Shown piece after piece: positions 1 to 5,294 of a stretch of DNA of 7,263 bases. The stretch is from the NCBI GenBank assembly GCA_030633635.1, contig DAOVSA010000028.1, positions 1-7,263 of the forward strand. The letters are read 5' to 3'. Within the stretch, counting starts at the first letter, position 1; each line of letters opens with the position of its first letter. Below the pieces are notes generated by a model that was not told the DNA's origin, did not search any database, and saw nothing but the letters and a program-made list of their open reading frames with translations. The DNA is from Candidatus Altarchaeota archaeon (lineage in GTDB: Archaea > Altiarchaeota > Altiarchaeia > IMC4 > DAOVSA01). The translations under genes were made by a program, and so were the position numbers.

Positions 1-445
1 GCACATCAGAAAACCCTGAAATACCCACCGAGGTACTTTCACCGCCACCACTCACCAACCATAAAACTGTTGATAGCCCCATGCATATTCCAAAGGTTAT
101 TAGCCATGCTAAAAGTGTATTTTTCCAATCAGCCCCATAAAGGTGTTTTATTAGGATTATACCTATTATACCGGGTAGTAAGCCCATCGAGACTATCAAG
201 AAACTGACAAATTCTATATTATTACCAAATAGGTAAGCGAGTAGATTATTTATCATCCAAGTGATTGCAGTACTTGTTACCATAACTATTGCAGCAGTTC
301 CAAATCTTCGTTTTTTAAATTTCAATAGTTTTGTTATCTGCCATAATACCAGTGGACCAATCATTAGCCATAGGAAAAAGTTAATTGCCATAAATGCCAG
401 GACTCCCAAGGTAAATGTACTATGTATCTCCATTGCTACCACCAT
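1..445 (-). CDS. Multi-pass membrane protein of unknown function (N-terminal part, runs off left edge)
   Basis: An open minus-strand frame of 148 codons begins at ATG 445 and continues past base 1 without a stop. I do not recognise the family. The translation begins MVVAMEIHSTFTLGVLAFMA. It is strongly hydrophobic, with about four predicted membrane segments near residues 12-38, 50-73, 78-100 and 110-132. A basic patch (KFKKRR, residues 42-47) lies between the first two and should face the cytoplasm, placing the N-terminus outside. A short polar Gly/Ser/Thr stretch follows segment four (residues 133-148) just before the edge. An in-frame TAG at 458-460 limits the start to ATG 445 or ATG 433. 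Neither has a convincing Shine-Dalgarno site; a weak GGTGG precedes 433. The gene is divergent from polC. The regular segment pattern and a basic loop in the expected place make it more credible than the opposing plus-strand frame. The family is unknown and no function is proposed. Confidence 0.72.
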   Translation of the reverse strand, partial: MVVAMEIHSTFTLGVLAFMAINFFLWLMIGPLVLWQITKLLKFKKRRFGTAAIVMVTSTAITWMINNLLAYLFGNNIEFVSFLIVSMGLLPGIIGIILIKHLYGADWKNTLLAWLITFGICMGLSTVLWLVSGGGESTSVGISGFSDV

Positions 446-639
446 TATTTCATATTCCTACTCAATTCTTTATCTCCCACAAGTACTTTGTACAACTTTG
501 TACATCTTGATTTTCATTTCTACCTTCCTATTGCCAGTGAAATCGCACTTTGCCTTTAGCCTATCCCTCTCTAAAGACCTGTTCTGTTTTCGAAGAAAAT
601 TTGATGATCTAATTAAATTAAGGTTATAAAAATAAATTA
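446..639. promoter_or_regulatory. Divergent intergenic region between the membrane protein gene and polC
   Basis: This 194-bp stretch separates two divergent starts, so it should carry promoters in both directions. On the polC side the last 45 bases are very A+T-rich. AATTAAATTA at 611-620 is centred about 25 bases before ATG 640, the spacing expected of an archaeal TATA box serving a leaderless transcript. TTATAAAAATA at 624-634 is too close to the start for that role. On the membrane-gene side I see no clear TATA box. A perfect tandem 10-bp repeat (listed separately) lies 40-59 bases upstream of that gene's ATG. No RNA gene is visible. The promoter assignment is inferred from spacing and composition only. 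Confidence 0.35.
485..504. repeat. Perfect tandem 10-bp direct repeat, ACTTTGTACA x2
   Basis: ACTTTGTACA occurs at 485-494 and again immediately at 495-504. GTAC recurs at 483-486, 490-493 and 500-503, and the palindrome TTGTACAA spans 488-495. The one-helical-turn period places equivalent bases on the same DNA face, a common arrangement for operators bound cooperatively by a small regulator. It lies in the divergent region upstream of the membrane protein gene. The repeat is seen directly; the operator role is inference. Confidence 0.55.
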
Positions 640-3600
640 ATGAGTGAGATGGATAAAAATAAAACCGATGTTCTGTACTTCGAGGAATTAAGCGAGCAGA
701 TCAATAGAGGGTATGAAATCGCACAAAAAGCCAAGGAACAGGGCAAAGATCCATGTGATTTGGTAGAATCACTATCTGCCGGGGATTTGGCATCAAGAGT
801 TGAAGGATTAATGGGTGTAAAGGGAATAGCAGATGAGATCAAGAGAGTGGGCAAAGGAAATATCCCCCAGATCATAGACGATATACTGGATGGAAAATTT
901 GATATAGAGAAAAATAATCGGGTAGAACAAGCGTTAAGAGTATCCTTGACCATATTGACCGAGGGTGTGGTAGCAGCACCGATTGAAGGGATCTCTGGTG
1001 TGGAGATAAATGAAAATCCGGATGGAAGCAGGTATCTATCGATCTACTTCGCAGGACCCATAAGAAGCGCTGGAGGAACCGGACAAGGACTTGCTGTATT
1101 ACTAGGGGATTATATCCGACAAAAATTGGGTTTGCAGGAATATAGACCAACAAATGATGAGATTGAGAGATATGTCAGTGAGATTAAACTTTATAATAAC
1201 CGAATCACTAGACTTCAATATTTGCCAAGTGATGATGAAATTAGAGAGATCATTAAACGGACACCTGTTTGTGTTGATGGTGATCCAACCGAGAAAGTAG
1301 AAGTTTTGGTTCATAGAAATCTAAAAAGGGTCAAAACAAACCGTGTTAGGGGGGGAATGTGCCTGGTTATTGCAGAGGGTATAGCACAGAAGGCAAGTAA
1401 GCTCATGAAGGAGGCAAAAAAGTTCGGCCTGGATTGGTCCTGGTTGGCAGATATTAAAACGAGAAAAACCAAGGCAACCAAGGTTACAAAGTTTATGGAT
1501 GATGTTGTCGGGGGCAGGCCAATATTTGCAGCTCCGTCGGCCAAGGGTGCATTCAGGTTGAGATACGGTCGCTCTAGATGCTCTGGAATAACTGCAAAGT
1601 GTATACATCCAGCAGCCCAGGTGTTACTGGGTGGGTTTATCGCTGTTGGGACACAATTAAAGGTAGAACAACCGGGCAAGGGATGCATAATAACACCCTG
1701 CGATCAGATTGAGTGTCCAGTGGTGAAATTAAAGAGTGGAGATGTTCTCAGGGTTGAAAGTGCGGAACATGCACGATTAATTAAGCATCAGGTGGAAGAA
1801 ATACTGTTTCTGGGAGATATTTTGGTCTCTTACGGCGATTTCTTACAGAGCAATCAGCCTCTGGTTCCGGCAGGTTACTGTGATGAGTGGTGGGAGTTGG
1901 AATTTGAGAGAGCAACTGGAACCACCCGAGGTTATGGCGGGAGTAATGGAGAGGGCAATGGTGAAAGTTATGGCGAAGGTAATGGTAAGAGTGATAGCGA
2001 AGGTAATGGCAAAGATGATAACGAAGGTAGTGGTGATATACCTGCACCTACCCAAGCAATTCAGATATCAAAGAAGTATGGAATCCCCCTGCATCCCAGG
2101 TACACCTATCACTGGGAGGATATAGGTATTGATGATCTAAAAGAGTTGGTTGGGTGGTTAAGTAAGTCTGATATCACTGATGTGTTATCTGTGAAAAACG
2201 ATAATCCAAAAGCAAAAAGAACATTGGAAGAATTGTGTATCCCCCATCAAATCAAGGGCAATCAGGTGATTATTGAGGAATATTTGCCACTGTTGTATCC
2301 TTTGGATGTTTATAATAGTAAAAATTTCGATTTGAATAAATTTAATGCCAGCATCAAACCGGATATTGAGAACGGATTTGAATTAATCGAGCGTATAAGC
2401 CCCATTCCCATTCGACCAAAGGTTGGAACGTATATTGGAGCGAGAATGGGTCGTCCGGAAAAGGCAAAAGAACGAAAGATGCAACCAGCAGTTCATTCGT
2501 TATTTCCGATCGGCGATGCAGGCGGTAGAGAAAGAAGCATCAACCAGGCAGTAGAACGAAATCATATCTCAGTAGAAGTGGCAAGATACGAATGTTCCAG
2601 ATGCGGGGTGACAATATACCCCAGATGTCCTGAATGTGGTGCGAGAACGATCTTTAAGGGGTCCCAAAAACAGGACATAAAACCCAGGGAAATGTGGGAC
2701 CAGGCGAGTAAAGGGGTAAGAATTGTACAGGTTAAGGGTGTTAAAGGAATGATCTCAAGAGATAAAATCCCGGAGGCATTAGAGAAAGGTATTTTGAGGG
2801 CAAAAAATAATGTCTATGTATTTAAGGATGGTACAGCAAGATTTGATGCTACAAACGCCCCTCTAAGTCATTTTAGGCCGGAAGAAATTAACACGGGAAT
2901 AGAAAAACTGAAAAAGTTAGGATACCCCAGGGACTATAATGATATGGAACTCAGAACTGACGATCAGGTACTGGAGCTAAGAGTACAGGACATTATACTC
3001 CCAGAGAGTGGTATCAAGTATATGTTAAGAGTTGCCCGGTTTGTGGATGAGTTATTGGTGAAGTTCTATGATATGCCTCCTTTCTACAGGGCCGAAAAAA
3101 AGGAGGATCTGATCGGGCATTTGGTCATAGGACTTGCACCGCACACATCTGTTGGTATAATCGGCAGGATTGTTGGATTTACTGATGTAAATGTTTGTTA
3201 TGCGCATCCTTACTGGCACGCGGCAAAAAGAAGAAATTGCGATGGAGACGAGGATTCGGTCGTGCTTCTCTTGGATGTCTTAATCAATTTTTCAAAGAAA
3301 TTTTTACCTGAGAAAAGGGGTGGGAAAATGGATGCACCGCTTGTCATAACAACCCATTTGAATCCAAAGGAGGTAGACAACGAGGTTCATAAGATGGAAA
3401 TTGTCGATCATTATTCTTTAGAATTTTATGAAAGTACATTAAAATCCCTAAATCCATCCAAAGTGGATGTAAAAATCGTTAATGATATCCTAAAAGATCC
3501 CAAGGCTGGAAATTTAAGATTTACACACGACACCGGAAACATAAAGGGACCGGTAATAAAAAGCAAATATGTGCGACTAAAAACCATGCAGGATAAGGTT

Positions 3601-3981
3601 AAGGCCCAGCTTGGGATTGCAGAGAAAGTAAGAGCCATTGACGAGAGAAAGGTCGCAGAAATCCTGATAAATTCGCATTTTCTAAGAGACACGTATGGAA
3701 ACCTGAGGGCATTTTCAAGACAGAAGTTTCGATGCGTAAAATGTGACGCATCTTACCGGAGGGTGCCCTTGAAGGGGAAATGCACAAAATGCGGTGGACG
3801 ATTATTGCTCACGGTAACTGAAGGAAGCATTAAAAAATATTTAAATCTTTCTATTGAACTTGCGGAAAAATATGAACTATCAGATTATCTAAAACAAAGA
3901 TTAATGCTGCTTGAAAGAGACATCGACTCGTTGTTCACAAACGATTTATCCAAGCAGGTGAGTTTATCCGAGTTTATGTGA
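640..3981 (+). CDS. polC: DNA polymerase D (family D) large catalytic subunit DP2
   Basis: This is the 1113-residue polymerizing subunit of the heterodimeric replicative polymerase PolD, which pairs with the exonuclease subunit DP1 (not in this window). Conserved DP2 blocks run in order: AGPIRSAGGTGQG (138-150), YTYHW (488-492), GARMGRPEKAKER (600-612), a first Cys cluster (C652, C655, C663, C666), APHTSVG (833-839), the NCDGDED loop (866-872) with presumed metal-binding D868 and D870, and a second Cys cluster (C1032, C1035, C1048, C1051). The last eight residues, QVSLSEFM, resemble a PCNA-interacting (PIP) box. It is somewhat shorter than Pyrococcus DP2 (about 1260 without intein), and the NC junction used by the Pyrococcus intein is uninterrupted. 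A Gly/Asn/Glu tandem-repeat insert occupies residues about 430-466. ATG 640 has no strong Shine-Dalgarno; ATG 649 is an alternative start. The gene appears monocistronic, since a convergent gene follows. Confidence 0.98.
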   Translation: MSEMDKNKTDVLYFEELSEQINRGYEIAQKAKEQGKDPCDLVESLSAGDLASRVEGLMGVKGIADEIKRVGKGNIPQIIDDILDGKFDIEKNNRVEQALRVSLTILTEGVVAAPIEGISGVEINENPDGSRYLSIYFAGPIRSAGGTGQGLAVLLGDYIRQKLGLQEYRPTNDEIERYVSEIKLYNNRITRLQYLPSDDEIREIIKRTPVCVDGDPTEKVEVLVHRNLKRVKTNRVRGGMCLVIAEGIAQKASKLMKEAKKFGLDWSWLADIKTRKTKATKVTKFMDDVVGGRPIFAAPSAKGAFRLRYGRSRCSGITAKCIHPAAQVLLGGFIAVGTQLKVEQPGKGCIITPCDQIECPVVKLKSGDVLRVESAEHARLIKHQVEEILFLGDILVSYGDFLQSNQPLVPAGYCDEWWELEFERATGTTRGYGGSNGEGNGESYGEGNGKSDSEGNGKDDNEGSGDIPAPTQAIQISKKYGIPLHPRYTYHWEDIGIDDLKELVGWLSKSDITDVLSVKNDNPKAKRTLEELCIPHQIKGNQVIIEEYLPLLYPLDVYNSKNFDLNKFNASIKPDIENGFELIERISPIPIRPKVGTYIGARMGRPEKAKERKMQPAVHSLFPIGDAGGRERSINQAVERNHISVEVARYECSRCGVTIYPRCPECGARTIFKGSQKQDIKPREMWDQASKGVRIVQVKGVKGMISRDKIPEALEKGILRAKNNVYVFKDGTARFDATNAPLSHFRPEEINTGIEKLKKLGYPRDYNDMELRTDDQVLELRVQDIILPESGIKYMLRVARFVDELLVKFYDMPPFYRAEKKEDLIGHLVIGLAPHTSVGIIGRIVGFTDVNVCYAHPYWHAAKRRNCDGDEDSVVLLLDVLINFSKKFLPEKRGGKMDAPLVITTHLNPKEVDNEVHKMEIVDHYSLEFYESTLKSLNPSKVDVKIVNDILKDPKAGNLRFTHDTGNIKGPVIKSKYVRLKTMQDKVKAQLGIAEKVRAIDERKVAEILINSHFLRDTYGNLRAFSRQKFRCVKCDASYRRVPLKGKCTKCGGRLLLTVTEGSIKKYLNLSIELAEKYELSDYLKQRLMLLERDIDSLFTNDLSKQVSLSEFM
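1942..2037 (+). repeat. Four in-frame 24-bp tandem repeats inside polC
   Basis: Four units of 24 bp encode the octapeptides SNGEGNGE, SYGEGNGK, SDSEGNGK and DDNEGSGD (DP2 residues 435-466). A partial degenerate unit, RGYGG, comes just before. The units differ at synonymous positions (GAG/GAA, GGC/GGT) as well as at amino acids, so they have diverged and are not a recent exact expansion. Flanking DP2 blocks (EWWELEFE upstream, SKKYGIPLHPRYTYHW downstream) are intact. The insert is therefore probably a flexible, surface-exposed acidic Gly-rich linker, not a catalytic element. Confidence 0.9.
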
Positions 3982-4033
3982 TCGTGATTTATTGGGCTGG
4001 TATACCAACTCATCATTTGTCATCATCTGACAA
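3982..4033. terminator. Convergent gap with small hairpin, possible bidirectional terminator
   Basis: Fifty-two bases separate the polC stop from the stop of the convergent coiled-coil gene. TTGTCA (4017-4022) and TGACAA (4028-4033) form a perfect 6-bp inverted repeat around a 5-base loop, directly abutting the minus-strand stop codon. TGGTATACCA (3998-4007) is a separate 10-bp palindrome. No long T tract follows either on either strand. Archaeal termination usually depends on T-rich runs, so the terminator role is uncertain. Confidence 0.3.
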
Positions 4034-4570
4034 CTATACTGCCTCTGCTCTTTCCAGCTTCCTTCTCAACTTCTCATTCTCAACCTTTAACTCTAGAATT
4101 TGATGTTTTAATCTATGATTCTCAGCTAAAGCGTTGAATTTAAGGCGTGTGGCTTGTCTCTCAGTTTCTTCTAGGTTCTTTGAAAATGCCCTGACCCTTG
4201 ACATGAAATTTCCAAGATCGATATCTACCTTATCCAGAATTGTTGTTTTAATCTCGGACTCAGTCTTCATCAACTCCTCCTTTGCATGATCACAATCCAC
4301 ATGTAAGAGCATATATACGTCGTCAATTCCAACAGGGAGAGCTGTTAGAGGAGTCAGTAGCTCTATAATCTTCTTTGCTGTTAATTCAATATCGGAGATC
4401 TTTTGATAAGTGATTTTCCAGTCTTTAGAATTTTTTAGGGGTTTTAACCCCTCTAATTTGCTTAGAAGTGCATTTATCTTGACTTCAATCTTGGATACGT
4501 CTTTTACCTCTTTCATTAAGAAATCCACAACCTTTTCTGTATCCTCTCTGTAATTATTTGGGACTGCCAT
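4034..4570 (-). CDS. Uncharacterised helical protein with C-terminal leucine-zipper-like coiled coil
   Basis: This is a complete 178-residue frame from ATG 4570 to TAG 4034-4036, with no family I recognise. The sequence is soluble, highly charged and almost entirely helix-favouring. There is no signal peptide, and no membrane segment beyond a short hydrophobic patch (LLTPLTALPVGIDDVYMLL, about 71-89). The last 30 residues form a regular heptad series: N151, L154, I158, L161, N165, L168 and L172 occupy a/d positions, with buried-type Asn as in parallel dimeric zippers such as GCN4. The N-terminal part (residues 10-70) also has coiled-coil character. No zinc-binding Cys/His set and no nucleotide-binding motif is visible. 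It is convergent with polC and downstream of pdaD on the same strand after a 176-bp gap, so it probably has its own promoter. There is no Shine-Dalgarno before the ATG. Homodimerisation or a partner-binding/scaffold role is inference; the function is unknown. Confidence 0.75.
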   Translation of the reverse strand: MAVPNNYREDTEKVVDFLMKEVKDVSKIEVKINALLSKLEGLKPLKNSKDWKITYQKISDIELTAKKIIELLTPLTALPVGIDDVYMLLHVDCDHAKEELMKTESEIKTTILDKVDIDLGNFMSRVRAFSKNLEETERQATRLKFNALAENHRLKHQILELKVENEKLRRKLERAEAV

Positions 4571-4746
4571 TTTTTACGTTGAATTTTTTGTATTAAATTA
4601 TTTGGTTCTAATCAATATAACAAATATATTAATGATATGTCAGTATTTAAAATACTTAAAAATTCAAGATCAAGTGGTTGAATGACACACCCGGACTATA
4701 TTTTTTTATTTTGCCATTTTTCCGACTTTTCCAACCGGTTGATCTT
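4571..4746. promoter_or_regulatory. Intergenic region upstream of the coiled-coil gene, with candidate TATA box and inverted repeats
   Basis: Read on the minus strand, TTAATATATTT (4622-4632) is a TATA-like element about 55 bases before ATG 4570. Just upstream of it, AGTATT/AATACT (4642-4647 and 4651-4656) form a 6-bp inverted repeat with a 3-base spacer, a plausible operator. Near the pdaD end, CAACCGGTTG (4732-4741) is a perfect 10-bp palindrome five bases past the pdaD stop. A T-rich run (about 4698-4710) lies on the plus strand, the wrong orientation for terminating pdaD. A 17-codon plus-strand frame at 4632-4685 has no supporting features. No RNA gene is recognised. Confidence 0.35.
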
Positions 4747-5226
4747 TTAAGGTAAATATACCAAGACAACCACAACAGAACCAAATATATCCTTGACTTT
4801 GATGGATCCGGTACAGAATTTCATACCAAATAACTCCAGACCCCTCACCTTAGCCATCCTCTCCAATCCTTTTTCAAGCTTTTTTTTGATATATTCATTG
4901 GAATGAAACCCGCGATGCTCATAAACGATGCCAAATCTATCCTCATTTTTTCCAACCCAACCCCATCCTATTCCTGCACCAATAGTTTCCCCGGAGGTCC
5001 CGTCCATTCTCGACATTACACAGTAGGTTATCGCCCCGGGTGTTACCTTTATTGGTTCTATCTCCTTTGCATCCTGGGGTAAGATTGACGAAACCATGAC
5101 CAGGTTACATTCAGATATCTTAGCATCCATTAATGCGAGATCAAATGCATTTAACTGCGATTTATCCATACCTATCCCGGATGTAACCCAAAATCTTTTT
5201 GGCAGGAACATTTCGTGCAATCTCAT
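4747..5226 (-). CDS. pdaD: Pyruvoyl-dependent arginine decarboxylase (proenzyme)
   Basis: Converts arginine to agmatine and CO2, the entry to archaeal polyamine synthesis and a source of agmatine for tRNA-Ile2 agmatidine formation. Numbered from ATG 5226 it has 159 residues, close to the family's usual 150-165. The self-cleavage site is VSSILP: the chain should break between S46 and S47, with S47 becoming the pyruvoyl group of the alpha chain. Other family features are NAFDLALMDAKI (27-38), the PGAITYCVM strand (63-71), GETIGAGIGWGWV (79-91) and YEHRG (102-106). E103 in this last motif aligns with the catalytic Glu109 of the Methanocaldococcus jannaschii enzyme. The start is ambiguous: GTG 5229, ATG 5226, TTG 5220 and ATG 5211 share the frame. 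The strong GAGGTGAT site overlaps the first two, suits TTG 5220 best by spacing, and homology by memory favours beginning near ATG 5211. The cytosolic enzyme is probably a trimer of alpha-beta pairs, as in the family. It is divergent from thiL. Confidence 0.93.
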   Translation of the reverse strand: MRLHEMFLPKRFWVTSGIGMDKSQLNAFDLALMDAKISECNLVMVSSILPQDAKEIEPIKVTPGAITYCVMSRMDGTSGETIGAGIGWGWVGKNEDRFGIVYEHRGFHSNEYIKKKLEKGLERMAKVRGLELFGMKFCTGSIKVKDIFGSVVVVLVYLP

Positions 5227-5232
5227 CACCTC
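5225..5232 (-). promoter_or_regulatory. Strong Shine-Dalgarno site GAGGTGAT of pdaD
   Basis: On the minus strand GAGGTGAT is complementary over eight bases to the usual 3' end of archaeal 16S rRNA, the only such strong site seen in this window. It contains the GTG 5229 and ATG 5226 candidate starts, so those two cannot be at normal spacing. From its GAGG core, TTG 5220 is 8 bases away and ATG 5211 is 17 bases away. It therefore bears directly on which pdaD start is real and favours TTG 5220. Confidence 0.6.
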
Positions 5233-5233
5233 T

Positions 5234-5253
5234 TTTTATGTAGTTTTATGTAG
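5234..5253. repeat. Perfect tandem 10-bp direct repeat, TTTTATGTAG x2, in the pdaD leader
   Basis: TTTTATGTAG occurs at 5234-5243 and immediately again at 5244-5253 (CTACATAAAA x2 in the pdaD sense), ending one base from the pdaD Shine-Dalgarno site. If pdaD uses the A+T-rich stretch near 5263-5275 as its TATA region, transcription would begin within or next to this repeat, where a bound repressor would block it. The repeat is seen directly; the regulatory role is inference. Confidence 0.5.
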
Positions 5254-5294
5254 TTAAAAATTTCAAATATTATTTATTATCAAACTAAATTTCA
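5254..5294. promoter_or_regulatory. Compact divergent promoter region of pdaD and thiL
   Basis: This A+T-rich stretch between two divergent starts is only about 40 bases long. TTATTTATTATC (5269-5280) lies about 20 bases before thiL ATG 5295, slightly close but compatible with a near-leaderless thiL transcript; no Shine-Dalgarno precedes that ATG. On the other strand AAATAATATTT (5263-5273) could serve pdaD. The two promoters would have to overlap, so the genes may compete for transcription factors. This is inferred from composition and spacing. Confidence 0.35.

Noticed and set aside
261..629. 122-codon plus-strand frame upstream of polC
   Set aside because: Half of it lies antisense to the membrane-protein frame, which has a regular helix/loop pattern. 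The remainder crosses the intergenic region with its tandem repeat. The translation resembles no family and there is no ribosome-binding site.
1349..1355. Run of seven G in polC as a frameshift or programmed slippage site
   Set aside because: The frame stays open across it and encodes the sensible residues RGGM within a conserved stretch, so neither an error nor recoding is indicated.
1781..2125. Several open frames on both strands around the polC repeat array
   Set aside because: They are by-products of the 24-bp repeat, which stays open in several frames and yields monotonous repeats such as MVKVMAKVM and the Thr/Ile-rich reverse. The DP2 frame continues through the region intact.
3982..4036. 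Possible C/D-box small RNA in the convergent gap
   Set aside because: ATGATGA occurs twice on the minus strand, like a C box, but no CTGA D box lies at a suitable distance on that strand. The motif simply reflects the ATC-rich hairpin sequence.
4632..4685. 17-codon plus-strand frame in the pdaD/coiled-coil intergenic region
   Set aside because: It is very short, has no Shine-Dalgarno site, and overlaps the likely promoter elements of the minus-strand gene.
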